Assembly (NCBI GenBank): GCA_025352665.1
Contig: JANXSM010000138.1
Location: 1 to 64,000 of the forward strand
DNA length: 64,000 bases
From: Rhodospirillales bacterium
GTDB taxonomy: Bacteria > Pseudomonadota > Alphaproteobacteria > Acetobacterales > Acetobacteraceae
Direction: 5' to 3'
Shown: positions 1-9,534 of the stretch, piece by piece
Numbering within the stretch: position 1 is the stretch's first letter
How the letters are laid out: each line of letters begins with the position of its first letter
Translations under genes and position numbers: made by a program
The notes under the pieces: model-generated
What the model saw: only the letters and a program-made list of their open reading frames with translations
The model's database searches: none
What the model was told of the DNA's origin: nothing

Positions 1-619
1 GCTGTTGATCGGGCCATCGAGCAACCAGGGGGCGTCGATCCGATCGACCCGCAAGGCAGCGATGAATGTCGTGGTGTTCCAGTGACCCCAGGGCACCTTG
101 CCCACCAGCCGCTCGCCGCGCGACGCCCAACCGCGCAGCGACGCCATGTTCGTCTTGGTCCAGGTCTCGTCGATAAACACCAAGCGGGCTGGATCAATCA
201 GCGGCTGATAAACTTTCCATTGCCTTCGCCGCCGCGCGACGTCCGGACGATCCCGTTCGAAGGCGACCACCGTTTTTTTTGAAGCTGAGCTTATCCGCGT
301 GCACGAACGCCCACACCGCACGGTAGTCGACCGCCAGACCGCGTTCGGCCAGCTCCTGAACCAAGCCGCGCAGGGTGAAGCTTTGGCCCATGCAGCGCGC
401 AACCAACCACGCCCGATGCCGACCGATCAGCTTCTTCGGCCGATGCCCGCCCATCTTCGCAGGCGTGGCGTTCCCGGTCCGTCGAACCATTTGCAACCAC
501 CGGATCGCTGTGCTGACCCCAACCCCAAACCGCGCCGCCGCCTCGTGGCACGACAATCCCTGCGTCGCAACCGCCGCTATCACGCGCTCACGAAGATCCA
601 TCGAATAAGGACGACCCAT
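1..619 (-). mobile_element. IS630-family transposase, 5' part, runs off window edge
   Basis: The leftward frame starting at 619 encodes an N-terminal helix-turn-helix typical of IS630 transposases (MDLRERVIAAV, then a Gly-rich linker). It loses register at a run of eight A residues (273-280 on the plus strand). Continuing in the shifted frame gives the DDE-domain stretch with FIDETWTKT and a WGHWNTTTF segment, to the window edge. One base of slippage at the A run restores a single protein. IS630 elements are known to use A-run frameshifting, so this may be a programmed frameshift rather than a lesion. The ATG at 619 is preferred over 661 because the family begins MGRPYS-like. The C-terminus and right inverted repeat lie outside the window. 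Confidence 0.85.
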
Positions 620-661
620 GCAAGCTGGCCTCCCGCCCAGCGAGCATCTTGAAGCAAACAT

Positions 662-880
662 TAGCCGATTCGGGAGTCACCCTCTCGAGTCAGCCTCAAC
701 ACATCCCGCTCTAGGGCTTTTTCCGATCGATCGGAGCCGAAGAAAACCTCGAGGCCTTTGTTTTGAATCAGACGCACCTGAGTGGGAACAACGACAAACA
801 TCCGCGACCCAGCCGCTGCTGGCAGCGCTACTGGGAAGCACTACGCGTATGCTCGCGCCCCGGGCTTTCCATTGTGGATA
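662..880. other. Intergenic stretch without a recognisable gene
   Basis: This lies between the IS630 transposase start and the arabinofuranosidase stop. It must hold the left inverted repeat of the IS and the 3' end of the sugar operon. A short palindrome ccgatcgatcgg follows a T run near 720-735, but I see no convincing terminator or gene. Confidence 0.4.
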
Positions 881-2422
881 TCAAGCCTTACCAAGCCGTA
901 ACATCGTCCACGAGGCCGCTGGAAGTTCGGCTGTCAATGTGCTTCCTTCGATTGACACACCCTGTAGCGGTGTGGGCGCAATTCGATCCGGTGCGTCCTG
1001 CGTGTTGGTCGCCTTTAGATCGGGGTCATGCAGTGTCTGTGCTTCCGTCAGGCGCAATTTGCCGAAGCCGGACAGTTCCGCGTTCATCCGCAAAGGCTGT
1101 GTCAGATCCCGGTTGAGGGCAAAGAGAGAAACCCCTTCTGCTGTGTGTATGGCGGCCAACTTCAGGTAGGGCACGGCCGGGAGAGGAATGGCCGAGTCAT
1201 TTGGACCGCGGGGGTCGAAATATGCCGTATTGTAGGTGTCGCTCTCGACAATGGTCCGCAGCACAGTGCCGCGTCCGTGATTGCTTATCTGAGCAAACGG
1301 CCAAAAGATCGTCTGCCGCCAGGCATCGCCACCCGTCTCAGTCATGATCGGCGCGATGACATTGACGAGCTGCGCAAGCGAGGCTGCCTTCACCCGGTCG
1401 GCGTGGTTGAGCAGCGAAATACAGGCGCCCCCGAACGTGAGTGCGTCCTCCATGTTGTAGATTTCTTCTAGGATCGGCGGCGCAACAGGCCAGCCAGGCC
1501 GCGTGCGATTGCCAGTCTTCCGACGCGTGCGATACCACACATTCCACTCATCAAAACTCAGCATGATGCGCTTGGTGGATCGCCTGCGTGCAGCCACCGC
1601 ATCGGCAATTGCCACGACTTCCTCGATAAAGCTGTCCATAAGATCGGGGCTGGCCAGGAAGGCGGCGGTGTCATCGGCGTAATTGTTGAGGTAGGTGTGG
1701 AGTGAAATCCATTCCACCTGGTCAAAGCTGTGCTGCAGCACCGTGTCTTCCCAGGCGCCGTAAGTGCTCATGTTCCGCCCGGATGAGCCACACACTGCCA
1801 GTTCGATGGACGGATCCACCCAACGCATCACCTTTGCTGACTCTACGGCGATTCGGCCGTATTCGTCCGCCGTCTTGGCGCCGGTCTGCCAGGGTCCGTC
1901 CATTTCATTGCCCAAGCACCAGAACTTCACACCGTGCGGCTGCTCCCAGCCGTGGCTGCGGCGCAGGTCGGACAGTGCCGTCCCGCCTGGATGGTTGCAG
2001 TATTCAATGAATTCGCCCGCTTCCTTCGCCCCGCGCGTTCCGAGGTTGATGGCGAGCATCGGTTCAATACCGGCCATCTTGCACCAGTCGATGAACTCGT
2101 TGGTGCCAAAGGTGTTGGGTTCGGTCGAAAGCCAGGCATAATCGAGCCGGGCAGGTCGGGTCTCCATCGGTCCGACGCCATCTTCCCAGTTATAGCCAGA
2201 AACAAAGTTGCCGCCGGGATAGCGCATGATGGTAGGGGCGAGTTCGCGCACCAGGTCCATGACATCCTGGCGAAAGCCATTGGAATCCGCAGTCTTGTGG
2301 CCCGGTTCGTAGATGCCGCCATACACACAACGGCCTAGGTGTTCGATGAACGCACCGAATAAGCGCTTATCCGTTTCACCGATTGTGAAACGCCGGTCGA
2401 CGATAACTTTACTTTCTCGCAT
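881..2422 (-). CDS. abfA: Alpha-L-arabinofuranosidase, glycoside hydrolase family 51
   Basis: A 513-residue GH51 enzyme that releases terminal L-arabinofuranosyl units from arabinan or arabinoxylan oligosaccharides. No signal peptide is visible, so it should act in the cytoplasm on imported oligosaccharides. The acid/base Glu is in GNEMDGPW (about residue 173) and the nucleophile Glu in SFDEWNVWY (about residue 292), the usual GH51 spacing. An upstream ATG at 2470 would add 16 residues, but homologues begin near the ATG at 2422, directly before the VIVDRRFTIG strand. It is the last gene of a leftward operon with the sugar ABC transporter, 79 bp after the binding-protein gene. This placement argues that the transporter carries arabino-oligosaccharides. 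Confidence 0.93.
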   Translation of the reverse strand: MRESKVIVDRRFTIGETDKRLFGAFIEHLGRCVYGGIYEPGHKTADSNGFRQDVMDLVRELAPTIMRYPGGNFVSGYNWEDGVGPMETRPARLDYAWLSTEPNTFGTNEFIDWCKMAGIEPMLAINLGTRGAKEAGEFIEYCNHPGGTALSDLRRSHGWEQPHGVKFWCLGNEMDGPWQTGAKTADEYGRIAVESAKVMRWVDPSIELAVCGSSGRNMSTYGAWEDTVLQHSFDQVEWISLHTYLNNYADDTAAFLASPDLMDSFIEEVVAIADAVAARRRSTKRIMLSFDEWNVWYRTRRKTGNRTRPGWPVAPPILEEIYNMEDALTFGGACISLLNHADRVKAASLAQLVNVIAPIMTETGGDAWRQTIFWPFAQISNHGRGTVLRTIVESDTYNTAYFDPRGPNDSAIPLPAVPYLKLAAIHTAEGVSLFALNRDLTQPLRMNAELSGFGKLRLTEAQTLHDPDLKATNTQDAPDRIAPTPLQGVSIEGSTLTAELPAASWTMLRLGKA

Positions 2423-2501
2423 GGGCTTACGAACTCTCCAGGCCGCCTCCCTCAGAAGGGATAGCGGCATTGCTCGAAAAGAAGGGTGCTGCGATGCGCG
2501 A

Positions 2502-3824
2502 TCAGCGACCGCGCAGGAGGCCCACGCTGCGTTCTTGCATCGCGTCGGCGGCTTGCTCGGCGGTCTTTCCGGTATTGATCACGTTGGCGATCTCTTCGCC
2601 AATCATGCTCTGAAAGCCAAACTGGCGCCGCGCCTCATGCGGCAGAGCCTTGCCATAGTTGGTAAGTTCCACGATGAAATTGCGCAGTGGCAGCTTGGCG
2701 TAGCCCGCCATCAAAGACTGCCGGGCCGGCAAGTGGCCACCGCCGCGCGCCCAGTCGGCATTGTGATCCCACAGGAACTTAATGAAGACCAGCGCGGCCT
2801 TGTGCTGTGCGGGATTGGTGCCACCCTTTGGCAAAACCCAGGTATGGTTGTCTGTCCACACGGTCTGTGTCTTGAACAGGCTCGGGAACACGCGCGTGGT
2901 GTAGCCTTCGTGCAGGGGACTGTCCGGCTTGGCTTGGGCTGCAAGGAAATCATCGATGCGCCATGTGCCACTCAAATAGATAGCCGCTTCGCCATTGAGG
3001 AATGTCGAAAGCCCACCCCCGCTGTCGAGGCCACGCGTGATGGTGCCGGCCTTCGCGAGGAGCTCGAATGGACGGATCGCTGCCAAAACCTCTGGCGACT
3101 TGAAGTCAGCCTTCTCGTAGCCGCTTGGAAAGATTGTGCCGCCCTGGTCATACAGCCACGAATAGAAGCTACGCGACGAATTGGCGAAATCTCCTGGGGT
3201 GGAGGTGGCGATGTCGATGTAGTTCTTGCCAGTGCGTTCCTTCATCTGCTTCGACTGGGCGATCATTTCGTCGACCGTCGTGGGGATGATTGGTTGTCCC
3301 TGCGCATCGACTAGACCGGCTTTCTTGAAAAGCCCGACATTAAAATGCCACAGCCAGGAATGCGTGTCCCACGGCATCGCGTAGATCTTGCCGCCGACCG
3401 TGACCGCATTGCGGGCATTGGGCGTGAAGTCGGCGGCATCGATGCCAGCCTCCTTGAGCATATCGTCGAGCGGCTCAACGTATCGCACGTAGTCACCAAG
3501 TTGCGCGCTATGCATCACCGCGACGGCAGGGATATCGTGAGCCGAGAGCCGCGCATTCAGTTGCTGGTAGTAAGGGCCCCATTCAATGATCTGCGGCTTG
3601 ACCAGAATGTTGTCCTTGTTGGTGGCGTTGAACAGATTGACCAAAGTTGTCATCACGCCACACTCTCCGCGGGCATGCGCCACATCCTGCGAGTTGCCGT
3701 AATCCGCCTCGCATGCTCCGAAGAACCGCGCGAAGGTGATTTCGGTTTTTGGTTGCGCGGCAGCAGGTGTTGCGAAGGCAGCCGTGCCAGCAAGCAAGGC
3801 AGCGAAAACTTTTTGTATTTTCAT
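2502..3824 (-). CDS. Sugar ABC transporter, extracellular solute-binding protein (family 1)
   Basis: A 440-residue periplasmic binding protein. It opens with a Sec signal peptide (MKIQKVFAALLAGTAAFA, cleavage after AAA or AQ near residue 23), followed by the family-1 fold with features such as MPWDTHSWLWHFN and a Gly-rich GLSTFLNGEAA hinge region. It captures the sugar for the two permeases encoded immediately upstream in the same operon, 13 bp away. The coupling to a GH51 enzyme suggests arabinose-containing oligosaccharides, but the ligand cannot be read from sequence. Confidence 0.92.
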   Translation of the reverse strand: MKIQKVFAALLAGTAAFATPAAAQPKTEITFARFFGACEADYGNSQDVAHARGECGVMTTLVNLFNATNKDNILVKPQIIEWGPYYQQLNARLSAHDIPAVAVMHSAQLGDYVRYVEPLDDMLKEAGIDAADFTPNARNAVTVGGKIYAMPWDTHSWLWHFNVGLFKKAGLVDAQGQPIIPTTVDEMIAQSKQMKERTGKNYIDIATSTPGDFANSSRSFYSWLYDQGGTIFPSGYEKADFKSPEVLAAIRPFELLAKAGTITRGLDSGGGLSTFLNGEAAIYLSGTWRIDDFLAAQAKPDSPLHEGYTTRVFPSLFKTQTVWTDNHTWVLPKGGTNPAQHKAALVFIKFLWDHNADWARGGGHLPARQSLMAGYAKLPLRNFIVELTNYGKALPHEARRQFGFQSMIGEEIANVINTGKTAEQAADAMQERSVGLLRGR

Positions 3825-3837
3825 GGTTCCCCCAATT

Positions 3838-4677
3838 TCATCTTGTAGGTGCCCCAGCGACCGCGGCGACGATATGGCGCTGGAAAAACAGATAAAGTAC
3901 GAGCACTGGGAGTCCTGCGAACACGGCCTGTGCCATCAGGAAGCCAAGGCCTTCGGTCTGTGCAAAATTGGTCTGCATCGAGGCGAGACCAACTGTGAGC
4001 GTGTACATCTCTGGCCGCGTCGCCGAGACCAGTGGCCAGAAATAGTCGTTCCAGGCATGAAGAAAGGTGTAGATACCCAATGTTGCTTGGGCCGGGACCG
4101 ACAGTGGCAGCACGATAAAGATGAAGATCCTGAGGCGTGAAGCGTTATCGAGCAGGGCAGCTTCTTCGATCTCCGGCGAGATCGCACGGAAATACTGCGT
4201 CATAAGCAGCACACCGAACGGAAAGGCGAGGCGAGGCGTGATCAGCGCGATATAGGTATTATGCAGGTCCAATGTAGCAAACATCGTATGCAGCGGCACG
4301 ATGATCGCCTGTTCGGGCACTGCGAGCGCCACGAGCGTCAGCAGGAACAATGGACGCTTGCCGGGAAAGTTCGTACGGGCAAACCCATAGCCAGTCAGTG
4401 AGGCCAGGATCAACGTCAGCGTCATCTGGCCTATGGCGACGATGGCGCTGTTCAGCATCCAGCCGAACACGGCTGAAGAATTCAGAATGTCGGTGTAGTT
4501 TTTTAACGTGAACGGTGGGGAGACAAGTCCTCCGGTGGTGCGCATCAGCACCTCGTTCGGCTTGAACGACAGCCCGACGACCCACACGATTGGAGCGATC
4601 CAAATCGCTGCGAGCAGAACCACCGCAAGCAGAATAAGCCGATCGCCGGTGGCTGTGCTGGGCGTGCGGATCTTCAT
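3838..4677 (-). CDS. Sugar ABC transporter permease, MalG type
   Basis: A 279-residue inner-membrane permease with about six hydrophobic segments. The cytoplasmic EAA loop (EIEEAALLDNASRLRIFIFIVLPLS, about residues 170-195) contacts the ATPase. The N-terminus starts with a short basic stretch followed by a first membrane helix, as expected for MalG/UgpE-like proteins. It pairs with the permease ending 3 bp upstream and shares its transcript. Confidence 0.92.
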   Translation of the reverse strand: MKIRTPSTATGDRLILLAVVLLAAIWIAPIVWVVGLSFKPNEVLMRTTGGLVSPPFTLKNYTDILNSSAVFGWMLNSAIVAIGQMTLTLILASLTGYGFARTNFPGKRPLFLLTLVALAVPEQAIIVPLHTMFATLDLHNTYIALITPRLAFPFGVLLMTQYFRAISPEIEEAALLDNASRLRIFIFIVLPLSVPAQATLGIYTFLHAWNDYFWPLVSATRPEMYTLTVGLASMQTNFAQTEGLGFLMAQAVFAGLPVLVLYLFFQRHIVAAVAGAPTR

Positions 4678-4680
4678 GGT

Positions 4681-5604
4681 TCAGCGCTCATCACGCGAGC
4701 GCCCGACCCAGAATTGCACGATGGCAGCCACCAGCATCAAAGCAAACAGCACCTGCGAGGCAGCCGCGGCAAACCCGACTTGCAGGTCGCGGAAACCAGT
4801 TTCGTAAATGAACTGCACCATCGGTCGTGAACGATTGTCAGGGCCACCACCGGTGATCAGCAACGCCTGGCCGAACAACTGGAATTGCAGAATGACCTCA
4901 AGCAGCGTCACGACCACGATGGTGCGGCGTATCGATGGCAGGGTGATCGACGTGAGAGTTGCCCAACGCGAAGCACGATCAAGTGCCGCAGCCTCGTAGA
5001 TCTCTTTAGGGATCTGCTGCAAGGCCGCCAGGAATAGCGTCATCGGCAGCCCGATGATCCACCAGACCGTCACCACCGCCACGCCCGGCAGCGCCCAGGT
5101 CTCGCTGGTCACCGGATCGATCCCCGGCAAACCGAGCAGGTTGGTTACTGATGCCAGCAAACCTTGATTTGGCAGATAGACAAGCCGCCAAACCAGCGTG
5201 ACGACAGTGACCGAAAGCACAGACGAAGCAAAGAACACAGATCGCAATACGGCGTGGCGTCGCAGATGGCTGTTGAGCGTAATGGCGAGGAAAAGCCCAA
5301 CCACCACGAAGGCTGGCGTGGTCATGACGACGAACAGGAGCGTGTTGCGGATCGTGCCGAGGAAGATGCGGTCGCTGAAAAGGTTGGTGTAGTTCTCGAA
5401 TGCCACGCCGCCGGCCCAGCCGCCAAGCATGTCGTAATCCTGAAAGCTCAGCCAGATCCCCAGAAAGAGCGGGGCAATGACCAGTGCCACGACAACGATG
5501 ATATAGGGCAGCACAAAGAACATGTTTGCCCAGGCGGACATGCCGATGCCGCTGCCGGTCGTGGCTGTGCGCTGTGACGGGGCCGGGAGAATTGCACCGC
5601 TCAC
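4681..5604 (-). CDS. Sugar ABC transporter permease, MalF/UgpA type
   Basis: A 307-residue permease with six membrane segments and an EAA loop ([15 protein letters not shown], about residue 218). The 5' end overlaps the ATPase stop codon by 4 bp, so translation is probably coupled. With the MalG-type partner it should form the heterodimeric channel of a carbohydrate importer. The N-terminus carries a short cytoplasmic tail before the first helix ([17 protein letters not shown]). Confidence 0.92.
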   Translation of the reverse strand: MSGAILPAPSQRTATTGSGIGMSAWANMFFVLPYIIVVVALVIAPLFLGIWLSFQDYDMLGGWAGGVAFENYTNLFSDRIFLGTIRNTLLFVVMTTPAFVVVGLFLAITLNSHLRRHAVLRSVFFASSVLSVTVVTLVWRLVYLPNQGLLASVTNLLGLPGIDPVTSETWALPGVAVVTVWWIIGLPMTLFLAALQQIPKEIYEAAALDRASRWATLTSITLPSIRRTIVVVTLLEVILQFQLFGQALLITGGGPDNRSRPMVQFIYETGFRDLQVGFAAAASQVLFALMLVAAIVQFWVGRSRDER

Positions 5605-6713
5605 GCACGCGGCTCCGCATGATAGGCCAGCCCTGCGGCGTCAAACAGCATCACATTGGCCGGGTCGAGCGAAAGCCTTACATGTTCGCCGATTGCTGGG
5701 GCGACGTCGCCGGGCTCATCGTAGACGATGGTCGAACCATCGTCGACGATGGCGTAGACGAGCGTGCGTTCGCCCAACCGTTCGACGACATCGACGCGGG
5801 CCGCCGTGCCACTGCCTGGGGTCACATGCTCTGCTCTGACCCCCAGTGTCATTTCACCGCTGCGAGGCACTGACGCCGAGAGAATTTCGGTCGCGACAAC
5901 CGTGCCATCGGCCAGCCGCACCAAGGCACGGCCATCGCTCTCGCCAGCCTGCACCACGGGAAGGAAATTCATGGACGGAGAGCCGATGAAGGACGCCACG
6001 AAGCGAGTTGAGGGTTTGCGATAGATCTCCATCGGCGCACCCACCTGCTCAATGCGGCCATGATTCATCACCACGATACGCGTTGCCATGGTCATCGCCT
6101 CCACCTGATCGTGGGTGACGAAAATCATTGTCGACTGCACACGCTGGTGCAGACGTGCGAGTTCGATGCGCGTGCGGCTGCGCAGGGCGGCATCAAGGTT
6201 GGAGAGCGGTTCGTCGAACAGGAATACTTCGGGTTGCTTGACGATCGCACGTCCGATCGCGACACGCTGCCGTTGGCCGCCGGAGAGCTGGCCAGGTTTG
6301 CGATCAAGGAGATGCGCTATCTCTAACATCTTCGCCGCGATGGCGATCTTGCTTGCGATCTCGTCGCGTGGCGTGCCGACGTTGCGCAATCCGAACGCCA
6401 TGTTCTGTTTCACGGTCATGTGAGGATAGAGCGCGTAGTTCTGGAACACCATCGCCACGCCGCGCTCGCCCGGCGCGATGGCATCGATGCGCCGGTTGCC
6501 GAGATGGATCTCGCCGCTGGTGGGCGCCTCCAGGCCTGCCACCATCCGCAGCAGTGTCGATTTTCCGCAGCCGGACGGACCGAGAAAGACCGCGAATTCG
6601 CCGTCAGCGATCTCCAGCGAGAGGTCTCGCATGATGTCGAGCGAGCCGTAGCTCTTGGAGAGCCCGCGTAGACTTAATCCTCCCAATCGCCCTATCCTTT
6701 TTTGCAGGGTCAT
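5601..6713 (-). CDS. Sugar ABC transporter ATP-binding protein, UgpC/MsmX type
   Basis: A 370-residue ATPase that powers sugar uptake. Walker [10 protein letters not shown] is at residues 45-53, the signature LSGGQRQR at 143-150 and Walker B VFLFDEP near 163-169, followed by the H-loop TMIFVTHDQ. The C-terminal third is the MOP/TOBE regulatory domain common to MalK-like ATPases. It is the first gene of the leftward operon. Its ATG at 6713 lies only 56 bp from the divergent GntR start, so the mRNA leader must be very short. A start a few codons later, before the [11 protein letters not shown] strand, is possible. Confidence 0.92.
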   Translation of the reverse strand: MTLQKRIGRLGGLSLRGLSKSYGSLDIMRDLSLEIADGEFAVFLGPSGCGKSTLLRMVAGLEAPTSGEIHLGNRRIDAIAPGERGVAMVFQNYALYPHMTVKQNMAFGLRNVGTPRDEIASKIAIAAKMLEIAHLLDRKPGQLSGGQRQRVAIGRAIVKQPEVFLFDEPLSNLDAALRSRTRIELARLHQRVQSTMIFVTHDQVEAMTMATRIVVMNHGRIEQVGAPMEIYRKPSTRFVASFIGSPSMNFLPVVQAGESDGRALVRLADGTVVATEILSASVPRSGEMTLGVRAEHVTPGSGTAARVDVVERLGERTLVYAIVDDGSTIVYDEPGDVAPAIGEHVRLSLDPANVMLFDAAGLAYHAEPRA

Positions 6714-6769
6714 TCGTATTATAATTGAAAACGTAAGGGGGAGACTTTGGATATGTCAAGCGTGCCTGC
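6714..6769. promoter_or_regulatory. Divergent promoter/operator gap between sugar ABC operon and GntR regulator
   Basis: This 56-bp AT-rich gap must hold promoters for both directions. It contains the palindrome ATTATAAT at about 6718-6725 and an A-rich stretch around it, in an otherwise GC-rich neighbourhood. The adjacent regulator is the natural candidate to bind here. No canonical FadR-type operator half-sites could be assigned with confidence. Confidence 0.5.
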
Positions 6770-6773
6770 GTGA
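6753..6773 (+). CDS. Six-codon leader ORF overlapping the regulator start
   Basis: ATG at 6753 encodes M-S-S-V-P-A and stops with TGA at 6771-6773. It has the best ribosome-binding site in the gap (AAGGGGGAG, 6735-6743, about 9 bases upstream). Its stop codon shares bases with the GTG start of the GntR gene (GTGA, 6770-6773), which itself lacks a properly spaced Shine-Dalgarno site. The arrangement suggests translational coupling, with ribosomes reinitiating on the regulator. Peptide function is unknown, and it could simply be a degraded former start. Confidence 0.45.
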   Translation: MSSVPA

Positions 6774-7486
6774 GCAGTCGCAGCACCGCTGCGCCACAGC
6801 ATCGTCTTGGACGACTTTGCCTGTCGACGACCGCGGCCATTGGCCAGCGCATCGTGTCTGGACAGATCAAGCCGGGCGAACAGCTTCCGACCGAAGCCGC
6901 GCTCTGCGGCGAGCTGGGCGTCAGCCGGACGACGGTGCGTGAGGCGGTCAAGCGGCTGCACGGCAAGGGATTGCTGGAAGGCGGCCCGCGCGCTGGCATG
7001 AAGGTGCTGCCGACCTCGCGGTGGAACCAGCTCGACGGTGATATTCTTCTGTGGCGAACGGCTGATGGTATCGATGATGCCCTGGCGGATCAACTTTATG
7101 AAGTCCGTGGCTGCGTCGAGCCGCAGGCCTGCCGCATGGCCGCCGAACGCGCGACACCAGAGGAACGCCAGCAGATCTGCGACCTGTTCGACGCACTGCG
7201 CGACGAGTCGAAGGACGTCTGCGCGCATGTTGCGGCCGACGTCGCTTTCCATTTGGCGATATTTGGTGCGACGCATAATCCATTGCTGATCACCGTTGCC
7301 AGAGCGGTCCGTAATGGCCTCGAACTGGCGTTTCGCCAAAGCCAACAACGCCGCCGCATGAGCGCTGTCGAGCTGGCTCTGCATGGCCGGATCGCCGCCG
7401 CGATCCAGGCAGGCAACCCCAGCCGCGCTGCATCGGCGATGACGCGCCTGCTGGAATATTCTCGTATCGAACTGACCCAGGCTTAA
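6770..7486 (+). CDS. GntR/FadR-family transcriptional regulator
   Basis: A 238-residue regulator. The N-terminal winged helix-turn-helix contains GQIKPGEQLPTEAALC and GVSRTTVREAVKRL (residues 30-65). The C-terminal all-helical FCD ligand domain includes the EVRGCVEPQACRMAA helix and the metal/ligand-type His in VAFHLAIFGAT. It starts at a GTG that overlaps the leader ORF stop. Divergent from the arabinose transporter operon and co-directional with the DUF4965 gene 10 bp downstream, it is probably the local repressor, responding to a sugar or sugar acid. Confidence 0.88.
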   Translation: MSSRSTAAPQHRLGRLCLSTTAAIGQRIVSGQIKPGEQLPTEAALCGELGVSRTTVREAVKRLHGKGLLEGGPRAGMKVLPTSRWNQLDGDILLWRTADGIDDALADQLYEVRGCVEPQACRMAAERATPEERQQICDLFDALRDESKDVCAHVAADVAFHLAIFGATHNPLLITVARAVRNGLELAFRQSQQRRRMSAVELALHGRIAAAIQAGNPSRAASAMTRLLEYSRIELTQA

Positions 7487-7496
7487 GGACACAGAG

Positions 7497-9524
7497 ATGA
7501 TGCAACGCCTTTATCGCCCACCTGCCGTGCCACTTGTGACGATCGATCCGCACACCAGCGTCTGGTCGTGCGCCGACCGTCTGACCGATGACTGGTCGCG
7601 GCACTGGACCGGCACCAAGATGGCACTCTACGGAGTTGTGAGAGTGGACGGCGTTGCCTATCGCTTCATGGGCGGGCCAGAATTCCTGGCCCACACCGCC
7701 GAGCAGATCTCCCTCACGGTGACCGCGACGCAGACACGTTACGTTTTCCGCTGCGGGGCGGTGGAACTGACGGCGATCTTTACCGCGCCGCTGCTCGCCG
7801 ACGATCTCGATCTGCTGTCACGGCCCGTCACCTATCTGTCGCTCGCGGCACTGTCGCTCGACTCACATGCGCATGATGTTGCCGTCTATGTCGACATGAC
7901 CGGCGAATGGGCGGTCAATCTCCCGCACGAGCGGGTGTTCTGGCACCTGAATCATGCGGGCGGCCTGCGCTCCGCCGCCTTCCGCTCGGAGCACCAGCGG
8001 ATCCTCACGCAGTCCGGCGATCATCGCCGCATTGAGTGGGGCACGTCCTTCCTCGCCATCGCGGAGGATGCCGGCGAGGTCGTCGTGGGGGACATCGACC
8101 ATTGCCGCGACAGCTTTGCCAAAACGGGAGTCCTCAGTGCCGACCTGCTACGTTCGCCGCAACCGCGTAAGGTGGACTACAATTCCGATCCCGTGGCCGC
8201 AGCGATGCTGCCGCTCACCCCGGGCGCGGCCCCAAGCGTTGTGTTGATCGCCTATGACGACGAATGGTCAATCGAGCTGATGCACCAGAAGCTGCGTCCC
8301 TGGTGGCGCCGACACGGCGACGAGGCGCCGGCGATGCTGCAGGCCGCGATGCGCGACGCGGTGTCTGTGCGGGCGCGTTGCGATGCATTCGATACAGCAC
8401 TCGCAGCTCAGGCGGAGGCGGTGGGTGGCGCGGGCTACGCCGATCTTCTGGCGCTCACCTGGCGCCAGGCCATTTCTGCACACAAGCTTGTGGCCGGACC
8501 TGACGGGACACCGATGTTCTTCTCGAAGGAGAACTTCTCCAACGGCTGCATCGCGACGGTGGATGTCACCTATCCTTCCGCACCGCTGTTTCTGCTGTTC
8601 AATCCGCTGCTGCTCCAAGGCATGCTTGAGCCCGTGTTCGCCTATTGCGCCTCAGCAGACTGGCCGCACCCGTTCCCGGCCCACGACCTCGGGACTTACC
8701 CGATCGCAAACGGGCAGACTTACCGGGATTTCGAAGCAAAGCGCGGCCCGAACGAGAACATCGTCGAGACGCAGATGCCGGTGGAAGAGGCTGGGAACAT
8801 GTTGATCCTGGTGGCAGCGTTGGCACGGGCGGTGGGCAATGCCGGCTACGCCGAGCGGCACTGGCCGTTGCTGCAACAATGGGCGGATTACTTGCTCGAA
8901 GCAGGCTTCGATCCTGGCGAGCAGCTGTGCACAGACGATTTCTCCGGCGTGCTCGGCCACAATGTGAACCTGTCTGCCAAGGCCATCATGGGCATCGGCG
9001 CAGCAGCACAGTTGGCTACAATACTCGGCCGCACCGCGGATGCTGCGCGCTATCGCCTGGCTGCGGAAGCGTTCGTGCGCGACTGGATCGCTGGGGCGCG
9101 AGACGGCGATGGAAGCCGGCTCGCCTTTGATCAGGTCGGCAGTTGGAGCCTAAAATACAATTTGGTATGGGACCGATTGCTGGACCTGAGACTGTTTCCC
9201 ACCGAGGAATTGCGACGAGAGCAGGTGTTTTATCGCAGCAAGGTCGAACTCTACGGCGTGCCGCTTGACGGCCGTGGCACGCTGACCAAACCAGAGTGGA
9301 TGCTGTGGGCTGCCTGCCTCACCGACGACCCGGACTTGCTGCGCGACTGGACCGACCGTATTCTGCGCTACGCCAACGAGACGCCCAATCGCGTGCCGTT
9401 CTCGGACCTGTATTTCACCGAGAGTGGCCGCAAGATGGGCTTTCAGGCGCGTTCAGTGGTTGGGGGCTTCCATGTCGCCATGCTCGCCTCTGCGTGGGTG
9501 CCTGTGCCGGGCGAGCCGGTATGA
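7497..9524 (+). CDS. DUF4965/DUF5127 glutaminase-A-like six-hairpin protein
   Basis: A 675-residue protein with no signal peptide. The N-terminal beta-sandwich part (RPPAVPLVTIDPHTSVWS) is followed by the helical core with FSKENFSNGCIATVDVTYP, HDLGTYPIANGQTY and the C-terminal DYLLEAGFDPGEQLCTDDFSG stretch, in the order of the GtaA-like DUF5127-DUF4965-DUF1793 family. The helical core resembles the (alpha/alpha)6 fold of glycosidases, and fungal members were named glutaminases. In this sugar locus a glycoside-active role is more likely, but this is inference. It sits in the same rightward transcript as the GntR regulator. The final helices end 10 bp before the convergent livF stop. Confidence 0.82.
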   Translation: MMQRLYRPPAVPLVTIDPHTSVWSCADRLTDDWSRHWTGTKMALYGVVRVDGVAYRFMGGPEFLAHTAEQISLTVTATQTRYVFRCGAVELTAIFTAPLLADDLDLLSRPVTYLSLAALSLDSHAHDVAVYVDMTGEWAVNLPHERVFWHLNHAGGLRSAAFRSEHQRILTQSGDHRRIEWGTSFLAIAEDAGEVVVGDIDHCRDSFAKTGVLSADLLRSPQPRKVDYNSDPVAAAMLPLTPGAAPSVVLIAYDDEWSIELMHQKLRPWWRRHGDEAPAMLQAAMRDAVSVRARCDAFDTALAAQAEAVGGAGYADLLALTWRQAISAHKLVAGPDGTPMFFSKENFSNGCIATVDVTYPSAPLFLLFNPLLLQGMLEPVFAYCASADWPHPFPAHDLGTYPIANGQTYRDFEAKRGPNENIVETQMPVEEAGNMLILVAALARAVGNAGYAERHWPLLQQWADYLLEAGFDPGEQLCTDDFSGVLGHNVNLSAKAIMGIGAAAQLATILGRTADAARYRLAAEAFVRDWIAGARDGDGSRLAFDQVGSWSLKYNLVWDRLLDLRLFPTEELRREQVFYRSKVELYGVPLDGRGTLTKPEWMLWAACLTDDPDLLRDWTDRILRYANETPNRVPFSDLYFTESGRKMGFQARSVVGGFHVAMLASAWVPVPGEPV

Positions 9525-9534
9525 GGCATTGCGA

